This document shows, piece after piece, positions 1-5,162 of a DNA stretch of 6,378 nucleotides. Numbering within the stretch: the stretch's first letter is position 1; each line of letters begins with the position of its first letter. The position numbers and the translations under genes were made by a program. Source of the DNA: Hermodarchaeum sp048939595 (GTDB lineage: Archaea; Asgardarchaeota; Hermodarchaeia; Hermodarchaeales; Hermodarchaeaceae); contig JBHLPI010000108.1 of assembly GCA_048939595.1 (NCBI GenBank), positions 1-6,378 of the forward strand. The letters are read 5' to 3'. Under the pieces are notes generated by a model that saw only the letters and a program-made list of their open reading frames with translations, was not told the origin of the DNA and did no database searches.

Positions 1-761
1 TCCAGTGCGCTCATCGCCGTTCGGACTCTGCCTTTGCCTAATCCAGTCCACCAAGCCGTATCAGCTTCCGTGATGGGCCCAAACACGTTGATGTAATGCT
101 TGATAAGCTGCATTTGCGCGTCTTCGGAGCTGATAGCTTCTAAGTTGAGCTGGGGATAGACCGTTCGCATTAACGCGTACCGATTGGCGTGACGTGTGAG
201 AATAGGATCAGAGACTTTCTCGCTGAACACCTTGCCTTGCTGGACTAGAATAGTCATGACCACGTTGACATTGGTCATTCGGGCCACTTGTTTACCAGCA
301 GGTAGTTCGATGGTACGAATGAGCCCAGGAGATACGGATTGTTTGATAACATTGAGGGGTTGGGGGCCATCTTTAAGAGCTTCATAGATTGAATCGACGA
401 GACGTTGATATTCGGAGTGGGGGATGCCCCAAGTCTTTAGTATAGACTCACTTTTGTGTTTGCCCATGCTAGTTCCTTGAAAAACCATAGGGGCTAGTGT
501 GGTAGAGAGAATGAACAGGGTACTCCGCATGGCGGCGAGTCGGATGAGGCTACGATTCACGTACAATTCGCGATCAAGTTGCTTCCGCTGAAATTGCTTC
601 ATCCGGGCAAAAAGGGAGAGGTAGGGGGTGGTAGCACTCGTGGCGTGTAGGGCAATGATATCATTGACTACCTCGAGCACGGTCTGAGCTAGCGAGGGGG
701 GAAGGAGGTGTTGTTTGTGGAGCAAATACTTTGCTACAGCGCTTTCTTTCACTTTCGGCAT
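1..761 (-). CDS. AlkZ/YcaQ-like winged-helix DNA-binding protein (HTH_42 family), 3' end outside window
   Basis: Reading the minus strand from ATG at 761 gives 253 open codons that run off the left edge, so the C-terminus is missing. The product resembles the winged-helix family PF06224, which includes the DNA glycosylases AlkZ and YcaQ that unhook interstrand crosslinks. Recognisable family segments are LHATSATTPYLSLFAR (about residues 38-53), RSLIRLAAMRSTL (70-82) and GPITEADTAWWTGL (228-241). The QxQ catalytic motif of AlkZ/YcaQ aligns with H39-A40-T41, so this belongs to a divergent subgroup and glycosylase activity is uncertain. The ATG follows a weak GGGTTGA. An in-frame GTG at 791 would add ten residues and lies near the start point expected from the TATA-like box at 811-818, so a leaderless GTG start is possible. 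It is divergent from the regulator gene at 855. The family call is fairly sure; the biochemical role is inferred. Confidence 0.8.
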   Translation of the reverse strand, partial: MPKVKESAVAKYLLHKQHLLPPSLAQTVLEVVNDIIALHATSATTPYLSLFARMKQFQRKQLDRELYVNRSLIRLAAMRSTLFILSTTLAPMVFQGTSMGKHKSESILKTWGIPHSEYQRLVDSIYEALKDGPQPLNVIKQSVSPGLIRTIELPAGKQVARMTNVNVVMTILVQQGKVFSEKVSDPILTRHANRYALMRTVYPQLNLEAISSEDAQMQLIKHYINVFGPITEADTAWWTGLGKGRVRTAMSAL

Positions 762-809
762 GGTCAACCCGGATGGAATTCGATAATTCACGCATCTTTT
801 ATCTTTACA

Positions 810-820
810 GAATATAAATT
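810..820. promoter_or_regulatory. Shared TATA-like element between divergent genes
   Basis: The AT-rich stretch GAATATAAATT reads TTTATATT on the minus strand, close to the archaeal TATA consensus, and TATAAAT on the plus strand. About 25 bp to its left lies the possible GTG (791) start of the AlkZ-like gene, or a leader of about 30 nt before its ATG (761). About 25 bp to its right lies position 840, just before the SD of the gene at 855. It may serve both directions, or only the minus strand. The assignment rests on spacing and composition alone. Confidence 0.45.
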
Positions 821-854
821 GTGGAATAATACTCGATTGAGTAGGTGAAAAATC

Positions 855-1031
855 GTGAGTGATGACGAAACTATCTTACAAGCCATGAAAGAAGCTGGAA
901 AACCGCTTCGTCCTGGTGAAATCGCGGAGCTTACCGGGTTAGATAAGGATGTGGTTTCGAAAGCCATAAAATCGTTGAAAAAGGAAGGGAAGGTAGACTC
1001 TCCCAAACGCTGTTTTTATGCTCCAACTTAG
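855..1031 (+). CDS. Small stand-alone winged-helix (MarR/ArsR-like) DNA-binding protein, 58 aa
   Basis: A GTG at 855 opens a 58-codon frame ending in TAG at 1029. It is preceded by AGGTGA at 843-848, six bases upstream, which is a good SD. The next in-frame start, ATG at 885, would remove the first helix, so GTG is preferred. The product has a compact helix-turn-helix layout: helix 1 (ETILQAMKEAG, residues 5-15), PLRPGEIAELTGLD (17-30), a likely recognition helix KDVVSKAIKSLKKEG (31-45), and a short wing ending KRCFYAPT. This matches tiny archaeal wHTH proteins that end in a CYYAP-like tail. It probably acts as a DNA-binding regulator in the cytosol. The VOC gene starts 30 bp downstream on the same strand, so the two are probably co-transcribed. 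Target genes are unknown; autoregulation and control of the divergent AlkZ-like gene are plausible. Confidence 0.82.
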   Translation: MSDDETILQAMKEAGKPLRPGEIAELTGLDKDVVSKAIKSLKKEGKVDSPKRCFYAPT

Positions 1032-1047
1032 CAGTACAGCAATTTTC

Positions 1048-1054
1048 GGTGGAG
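1048..1054 (+). promoter_or_regulatory. Ribosome binding site of the VOC gene
   Basis: GGTGGAG ends seven bases before the ATG at 1062 and supports that start. It lies in the 30-bp gap after the regulator gene, which fits an operon in which each gene has its own SD. Confidence 0.65.
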
Positions 1055-1061
1055 AATTTGT

Positions 1062-1430
1062 ATGTCAAAAAACTTTCCTTCTAATGCTACATTGGGGACC
1101 GTGATTATTGCTACACCTCACATGCACCAACTTGCCCAATTTTACCAAGAAGGTCTCCAACTGACAGAACCGCAAGCACATAACGATGATCATCTCGGCT
1201 TTCCCCTTGGAGGCACCTACCTTGGCTTCGATTTAGTCGAGGATACCAAAATCAAATATCCTGGCGCCATTTCCTTATGGTTTCGTGTCGACGATATCGA
1301 GGCTACGTTTCAGCGATTCAAATCACTGGGTGCAAAAGTCAAGTATCCTCCCACAAAGAAGCCTTGGGGAGACATCTTAGCCGCCCTCATCGATCCTGAT
1401 GGTAACGTCTTTGGATTGGCACAACGCTGA
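1062..1430 (+). CDS. VOC superfamily protein (glyoxalase/bleomycin resistance/dioxygenase fold)
   Basis: The 122-residue product has the size and two-module layout of a single VOC domain. The first module begins TLGTVIIAT with the helix MHQLAQFYQEGLQL (about residues 21-34). The second begins ISLWFRVDDIEATFQRFKSLGAKV (70-93) and ends in the family signature IDPDGNVFGLAQ (110-121). VOC proteins include metal-dependent isomerases and dioxygenases, and also metal-free antibiotic-binding proteins such as those for bleomycin and mitomycin. In metal-dependent members the last strand usually carries a glutamate (DPDGNxFEL); here that position is glycine (G118). The first strand also lacks the usual metal-binding histidine. 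A metal-free binding role is therefore more likely than glyoxalase I activity. It follows the wHTH gene by 30 bp. The fold is confident; the substrate is unknown. Confidence 0.88.
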   Translation: MSKNFPSNATLGTVIIATPHMHQLAQFYQEGLQLTEPQAHNDDHLGFPLGGTYLGFDLVEDTKIKYPGAISLWFRVDDIEATFQRFKSLGAKVKYPPTKKPWGDILAALIDPDGNVFGLAQR

Positions 1431-1444
1431 TTTCTTGAAATCAG
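1427..1444 (+). terminator. Perfect inverted repeat at the end of the VOC gene, CUUG hairpin
   Basis: CTGATTTCTTGAAATCAG is a perfect palindromic arm pair. As RNA it gives a 7-bp stem closed by a CUUG tetraloop. The VOC stop codon TGA (1428-1430) lies inside the left arm. No T-run follows, so it is not a classical intrinsic terminator. It may mark or protect the mRNA 3' end, or it may be a protein-binding palindrome. The function is inferred. Confidence 0.35.
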
Positions 1445-1509
1445 AACTGACAGGGTCACACCCGCTTCATGCATTTTCTATATGCTCAACCTAGCACAGT
1501 TGATCATTT

Positions 1510-1878
1510 TCATGTCAAAGCGGTGGCTACCAGATCAATTATGATACCATAGGCGATACCCGCAAAGAAGGAGGGAATATCCCGGAATTCGGTCGACAAG
1601 AAGATGGCAGCGGAAACGATGAGTCCGAAAAGGAGTCCACGAATAATGGAGTTGACCCACATTCGGCTATTTTCGCCTTTGATGATGACAATTTCATCGA
1701 CAAACCCGATGACTAGGCCCATGATAAGGCGGTTGTACCACATTCCGATAAGAAAGATGATGTTGGCAAGATAACCGCCAGGAATTCGGGCGCCGACACC
1801 GATGATACAGAGAATACCGAGAAGGGCACCGGTGAGGAGGGCGATGCCGAGACGTTTTCGATTTATATCTATGCACAT
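1510..1878 (-). CDS. Conserved archaeal-type membrane protein of unknown function, 122 aa, four helices
   Basis: The product is hydrophobic with four predicted membrane segments: about residues 10-29, 38-60, 79-96 and 102-121. The loop after segment 2 is acidic then basic (DEIVIIKGENSRMW). The segment MWYNRLIMGLVIGF (46-59), together with GALLGILCIIG, resembles a conserved hypothetical membrane protein I associate with archaea. No catalytic motif is visible. The ATG at 1878 has only AGG directly before it, which is too close for a normal SD. A T-rich TATA-like stretch (CTTTTTTAAA on the minus strand, 1917-1908) lies about 33 bp upstream, suggesting a nearly leaderless transcript. The gene follows another membrane protein gene by 61 bp and converges on the VOC gene. 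No function is assigned. Confidence 0.8.
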   Translation of the reverse strand: MCIDINRKRLGIALLTGALLGILCIIGVGARIPGGYLANIIFLIGMWYNRLIMGLVIGFVDEIVIIKGENSRMWVNSIIRGLLFGLIVSAAIFLSTEFRDIPSFFAGIAYGIIIDLVATALT

Positions 1879-1907
1879 CCTATCTATGGCAACGCTAAGG
1901 TTCTTTC

Positions 1908-1917
1908 TTTAAAAAAG
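1908..1917 (-). promoter_or_regulatory. Possible TATA box or T-rich terminator between two membrane protein genes
   Basis: The minus strand reads CTTTTTTAAA here. It could be the TATA element for the gene starting at 1878 (start point near 1886), or the T-run that ends transcription of the gene stopping at 1940. Archaeal T-tracts can serve either role. The spacing favours a promoter, but composition alone is weak evidence. Confidence 0.3.
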
Positions 1918-1939
1918 CAAGTGGTTGTCTCGGGAATCC

Positions 1940-2620
1940 CTAAAAATCGGATTTCTGGTCCTCAAAATTTCGAAAGATGAGCCCATTTAGAATACTACTA
2001 AGGCAAAGGAGAAGACCTCCTGCAGCGAAGATGGGGATAGCAATGTAAAATGATAGAATACTTCCTGTGAGGAGAAGAGGCACAAATGTTAGTCCTGTTG
2101 CAAGGAACAGCCAGGCCGTGAGAAAGGTGCGGCGTGGTTGCTTAGTCACTGATTCGGCTTGGAAGAGGAGCCAACTCCATATGAAGGAGAAACAGACGAA
2201 AAAGCCGAACTTTAGAACCCAAATGAAGATCTCTGCAAAGATTGGTGAGAGTAGCCAGCTTGGAAGTAACCAGGCAAGGTAGAGGCGGAGAGTTTGATAA
2301 AGTGCATTCAGATAAAGCAGGACAACTTGATATATCTCTGCGCTTAGAAATGCCCAGCCAAAGAGGATCGGGAAGAGAAGCCCAACCTGCCCCCATTTCA
2401 GATTCATAGTTTTGCTGAAACCGAGGAACCCCATTCCAGACACGACGAATCCTATGTAGAGTCCAATCGAGAGTGCAAATAGAACTAAGACAAGAGGAAC
2501 CATTGGTCCTAATGTGAGTAGTCCCATCCATGCCATAAAGTATAGAGTGGTGTAGATTGGGGCAATGATAGCAACCACTAGCATACCGATTCTACCTAGA
2601 CGAAAGTAATCGTGAACCAT
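1940..2620 (-). CDS. Polytopic membrane protein of unknown function, 226 aa
   Basis: I place the start at the ATG at 2620, giving 226 residues. It is preceded by GAGAGAA at about the right distance for an SD. The frame stays open to an ATG at 2728, but that start would overlap the end of the preceding gene by 35 bp and adds a polar, non-conserved-looking leader. The protein is strongly hydrophobic with about six membrane segments (roughly residues 11-37, 39-66, 78-108, 113-155 possibly as two, 167-190 and 191-215). The C-terminal tail is charged (NFEDQKSDF). A basic loop, KQPRR, lies near residues 160-164. I do not recognise the family; there are no transporter or enzyme motifs. It is 73 bp downstream of the cysteine-rich protein gene and 61 bp upstream of the smaller membrane protein gene. 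Confidence 0.75.
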   Translation of the reverse strand: MVHDYFRLGRIGMLVVAIIAPIYTTLYFMAWMGLLTLGPMVPLVLVLFALSIGLYIGFVVSGMGFLGFSKTMNLKWGQVGLLFPILFGWAFLSAEIYQVVLLYLNALYQTLRLYLAWLLPSWLLSPIFAEIFIWVLKFGFFVCFSFIWSWLLFQAESVTKQPRRTFLTAWLFLATGLTFVPLLLTGSILSFYIAIPIFAAGGLLLCLSSILNGLIFRNFEDQKSDF

Positions 2621-2693
2621 GCTTCTCTCACAGACTTGGACCCAATTGTAGTTACCGTTGGGCTTTGCCGATAGAAAAAGGAACCTCTTCTGG

Positions 2694-3671
2694 TTACTTT
2701 TGGTATTCCTTGGGGATTTGTATTGCAAACTTACAGTGGAATGCTCCGGTTAAGGCGGTTTCGACGGGTTGTACTGAAACAGGTTGCCCGAAGACGTAGT
2801 CCCAGTATTTTTTGGTGAATCCGGCGCTGCAATGACAGAAGTTCGGGGAAATCTCTTTTTCGGTACCGTCTTTGATGGCGCCGCGGACCCAAGGGCAGTA
2901 GCAGACGTAATAGCGTTTCATTCGGGAGTCTTGGGTGTCGAGCATGGCTTTGATTTGGTAGGGAATTTTCGTCTGGATGATCTTATCTCCTTCCCTGATT
3001 CCGGGCGAAATCGTGAGAGTATTCTCTACATAAGCGATGCCCTCGTCGTCGACATATTGAGCCCATTCGAGGGTTCCATCTTTTTTGTGCTGGCGAAATC
3101 GGTCAAGGACTTCCTTGTGCTTAAGCGCTAAGAATTCGTCGATGTCATTGAGCCGTAGAAAGTCTTCTCGGGCTTTGGGTTCCTCGGGACGACCATGTAA
3201 ACAGGGTGCCAGTAACTCGACGGTTTTCGCTTCGCCAATCTGCGCTTCTAGGCGGCGCATGACTACCTTGGTGAACTCACTTTTTGACTCAGGGTCGACT
3301 CCTAGGGGAGGCAACTCAAGATCCGCGAAGATAGCATCTCGAACATCAGTGCCACATTGTTCACCCACCCGGCTATACAGAGTCTCCATGGCATTGTACG
3401 CTTCAGCGATGTCGAGGACCTCAGCCACATAGTTGTAGTTTTCGATGAAATTGCCATAATGGATGAGGGCCCGAAGGGTATCCAAGACTGCGTCAGCATC
3501 GACGGTGACGAGATGTTCCGTGTATTGCAAAATCGCGCCTCGGGGCAGGGTTTCGAGGGCTCTAGGTTTGAAGTGGGTGCGCATGGCCTCTAATTTGGTG
3601 ATGAAGCTAGTGGACTGGTCTCGGTCCACCTTTTGTTCGAACAGGTATGTACGAAACGCTAGTTCGTTCAA
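2694..3671 (-). CDS. Cysteine-rich protein, DUF6144-like with V4R-like C-terminal domain, 325 aa
   Basis: The frame opens with TTG at 3671, seven bases after a GGTG, and ends with TAA at 2694. The first internal ATG (residue 30, at 3584) is an alternative start. The first 160 residues look helical (LDTLRALIHYGNF, AYNAMETLYSRVG) and end in APCLHGRP, with C157. The last 75 residues carry two Cys-x-Cys pairs, CYCPW (257-261) and FCHCSAGF (278-285), plus GAFHCKFAIQIP with C313. This pattern recalls DUF6144 and the V4R / L-2-amino-thiazoline-4-carboxylate-hydrolase-like small-molecule-binding fold, where clustered cysteines can bind metal. Metal binding or redox chemistry is thus plausible but not shown. 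It sits 33 bp after the TIGR04076 gene on the same strand and in the same frame, which suggests co-translation. Family naming is from memory and moderately sure; the substrate is unknown. Confidence 0.8.
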   Translation of the reverse strand: MNELAFRTYLFEQKVDRDQSTSFITKLEAMRTHFKPRALETLPRGAILQYTEHLVTVDADAVLDTLRALIHYGNFIENYNYVAEVLDIAEAYNAMETLYSRVGEQCGTDVRDAIFADLELPPLGVDPESKSEFTKVVMRRLEAQIGEAKTVELLAPCLHGRPEEPKAREDFLRLNDIDEFLALKHKEVLDRFRQHKKDGTLEWAQYVDDEGIAYVENTLTISPGIREGDKIIQTKIPYQIKAMLDTQDSRMKRYYVCYCPWVRGAIKDGTEKEISPNFCHCSAGFTKKYWDYVFGQPVSVQPVETALTGAFHCKFAIQIPKEYQK

Positions 3672-3704
3672 TCTGTTACACCAATCGAGGAGGTTTTTGT
3701 TCGG

Positions 3705-4016
3705 TTATTCTTCGAGGCGTTCGAGTTTGAAGCAGACGGGACGGACGCCATCGGAGCAGGCGGTGTACATGATGCCGTCTTCCATCCAGCCAGAGAAGTT
3801 TCCGCCCCACCAGAGAACGGAGAGATCTTTGTAAATGTCATGCCAAGCCCAGGTGCAAAACTCGTCGGGCATTTTCAGTTTGTCGATAGTGAATTCTTGG
3901 CCATCCTTGAAGGTTTGGCATTGGGGGGCTGTTTTACCTGTGGGTGTGACGTAGTCTTCGCCAAAGACGTCTTTGGGGTGGAATCGTTTGACGACCGTGA
4001 TTTTCATTTTCGGCAT
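3705..4016 (-). CDS. TIGR04076 family protein, 103 aa
   Basis: The product matches the TIGR04076 family over its whole length. It has an N-terminal KITVVKRFHPKDVFGE (residues 5-20), then DGQEF (38-42), the core FCTWAWHDIYKDLSVL (53-68) followed by GG, and the tail CSDGVRPVCFKLER (87-100). Cysteines at 33, 54, 87 and 95 are of the kind conserved in this family. The biochemical role is unknown; conserved cysteines and aromatic residues suggest a small ligand- or metal-binding protein. The ATG at 4016 is supported by GGTGAG five bases upstream; the second methionine (4007) is a weaker choice. It appears to be the first gene of a minus-strand cluster and is divergent from the metallopeptidase gene, with only 21 bp between the two starts. 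Confidence 0.88.
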   Translation of the reverse strand: MPKMKITVVKRFHPKDVFGEDYVTPTGKTAPQCQTFKDGQEFTIDKLKMPDEFCTWAWHDIYKDLSVLWWGGNFSGWMEDGIMYTACSDGVRPVCFKLERLEE

Positions 4017-4021
4017 TTATT

Positions 4022-4027
4022 CTCACC
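4022..4027 (-). promoter_or_regulatory. Ribosome binding site of the TIGR04076 gene
   Basis: GGTGAG on the minus strand ends five bases before the ATG at 4016 and decides between this start and the ATG three codons later. It lies in the 21-bp gap shared with the divergent gene. Confidence 0.7.
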
Positions 4028-4037
4028 ATAAGGGAAG

Positions 4038-5072
4038 ATGCTCTCAGTTGCTGAGATATTTAACGTTATGGCAACCGGCTTGTGCGATTTTCGACCGTTA
4101 AAGCGGAAACCAGATAACCACGGATTTAGCAAACAGTATGGAACGACTCATTGCTTCGTGAAGGTGAACCGGACACTGAAAATTCAAGTGACTGTCGATG
4201 CCAGTTTTGCAGAAGTGCTTCTCAGCTTCTTGGAAGTGTATTCGGAACGTAGATTTAAGGCGCTTATTCAGCACCCGGCGGCACAGCGTGTGCATGCACA
4301 TGCTATCCAATGGCAAAATACGGATGATGACCTCAAAACCTTCTGGACCACCATTTTTGAGCAGGAGCGCGCGAAAGGTCCGTACTATCTGCAGCACGTT
4401 CAGGATGCTCTTAGGTATGTTGATGCGTATTCGGATCAGCTCACTGAGGTGCTTGGTGAAATCCAAGGTTATCTCCCATTAACAACGAGTATCGACTGTA
4501 CATTGTACTTGATACTTGGTTATGATATTGGGATTGTCAGCCAAGGTGATGCCCTGCTTAATTTGGGACATCCACTTTTCCAACAGGACATCCGGGAGCT
4601 TGCTTACTTCGCGATGCATGAGGTGCATCACGTGGGTTTTACACAACTGCACCCGTTCTTTTCACTAGATGAGTTGCTAACTCTTGATGATTTGGGTGAT
4701 GCGATCCAGTATTCTACGCAGCTTGAGGGGCTTGCGGTGTACGCGGCACTGAGACGGCGATTGAATGACCAAGTGCTGACCCATGAAGATTATACAGTGT
4801 TACTGGATCCGTTGGAATGTGAAAAGCGCGTGCAACGCTTTTTTGATATCTACACCAATCTTCGGACCACACCGAATCGTCCACTTGTAGACCGGGATTT
4901 AGAATTGTTTGATATTATGAGCCGGTCACATCAACGGCTCTGGTATATAGCTGGTGCGCATATGGCTCGGGAGATCGATTTACAACTAGGTCGAGAAATG
5001 TTACTTCAGACCATAATTGGAGGTCCTGAGAGCTTTTTCCTCACCTATGACCAGCTTCTAGATGATCTGTAA
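4038..5072 (+). CDS. Putative zinc metallopeptidase with HEVHH motif, 344 aa
   Basis: The protein carries AMHEVHHVGF at residues 192-201, a fit to the HExxH zinc motif (H194, E195, H198). A probable third ligand, E230 in TQLEGLAVYAAL, lies 32 residues later. The pair HExxH and downstream EGLA is typical of gluzincin-type peptidases and of putative Zn-dependent proteases such as the DUF5700/DUF2268-like groups. Before the motif lie TLYLILGYDIGIV (155-167) and GHPLFQQDIRELAYF (177-191), which fit the strand and helix leading into such a site. There is no signal peptide or membrane segment, so the protein is probably cytosolic. The ATG at 4038 follows GGGA; a second ATG at 4068 would remove ten residues. 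The substrate is unknown. The peptidase fold is likely, but activity is inferred from the motif. Confidence 0.82.
   Translation: MLSVAEIFNVMATGLCDFRPLKRKPDNHGFSKQYGTTHCFVKVNRTLKIQVTVDASFAEVLLSFLEVYSERRFKALIQHPAAQRVHAHAIQWQNTDDDLKTFWTTIFEQERAKGPYYLQHVQDALRYVDAYSDQLTEVLGEIQGYLPLTTSIDCTLYLILGYDIGIVSQGDALLNLGHPLFQQDIRELAYFAMHEVHHVGFTQLHPFFSLDELLTLDDLGDAIQYSTQLEGLAVYAALRRRLNDQVLTHEDYTVLLDPLECEKRVQRFFDIYTNLRTTPNRPLVDRDLELFDIMSRSHQRLWYIAGAHMAREIDLQLGREMLLQTIIGGPESFFLTYDQLLDDL
4056..4064 (-). promoter_or_regulatory. TATA box of the TIGR04076 gene, inside the divergent coding region
   Basis: The minus strand reads GTTAAATAT, a good match to the archaeal TATA consensus. Transcription would start about 25 bp downstream, near 4034, leaving a leader of about 18 nt that holds the GGTGAG SD. 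The box overlaps codons 7-9 of the plus-strand metallopeptidase gene if that gene starts at 4038. Confidence 0.5.
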
Positions 5073-5162
5073 CCGTTTTTCAAAAAAATTAAACAAATAA
5101 AGGGAACACTCACCGATACTACTTAACGTTACTAATACGATTGCCACGTGGAGGCATCTATT
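5073..5162 (+). promoter_or_regulatory. Intergenic region: T-run end signal and SD of the downstream membrane protein gene
   Basis: T5 at 5076-5080, just after the metallopeptidase stop, could act as an archaeal T-tract terminator. It is followed by an A-rich stretch (5082-5100) with no clear TATA match. GGAGG at 5150-5154 lies eight bases before GTG 5163 and is the best SD in the region. It decides the start of the next gene against the GTG at 5148, which has no SD. Confidence 0.4.

Noticed and set aside
196..387. Plus-strand 63-codon frame
   Set aside because: It lies antisense inside the AlkZ-like gene, whose protein shows clear family motifs.
788..1006. Minus-strand 72-codon frame opposite the winged-helix gene
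   Set aside because: The plus strand has an SD, a family-like helix-turn-helix product and operon spacing; this frame gives a low-complexity Ser/Phe-rich product with no SD.
1694..1876. Arg/His/Pro/Ser-rich 60-codon frame overlapping the 122-aa membrane protein
   Set aside because: Its composition is typical of an out-of-frame reading of a membrane protein gene, and no SD is present.
1935..1954. Short imperfect inverted repeat (AATCC with GGATT)
   Set aside because: Five-base arms with a long loop across a stop codon are expected by chance.
2142..2531. Minus-strand 129-codon frame inside the polytopic membrane protein gene
   Set aside because: It is an overlapping alternative frame with no recognisable domain; the other frame has regular membrane segments.
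2621..2728. N-terminal extension of the polytopic membrane protein to ATG 2728
   Set aside because: It would overlap the upstream gene's 3' end, has no SD and adds a polar leader; ATG 2620 has an SD-like GAGAGAA.
3085..3834. Several plus-strand frames of 78-123 codons antisense to the cysteine-rich and TIGR04076 genes
   Set aside because: They are Ser/Arg-rich mirror frames. The minus-strand products have conserved motifs and SDs. The GAGGAGG at 3686-3692 on the plus strand looks like an SD but leads into one of these frames and is judged to be chance.
4098..4482. Frames on both strands within the metallopeptidase gene
   Set aside because: They overlap a well-supported 344-codon gene with an intact zinc motif.
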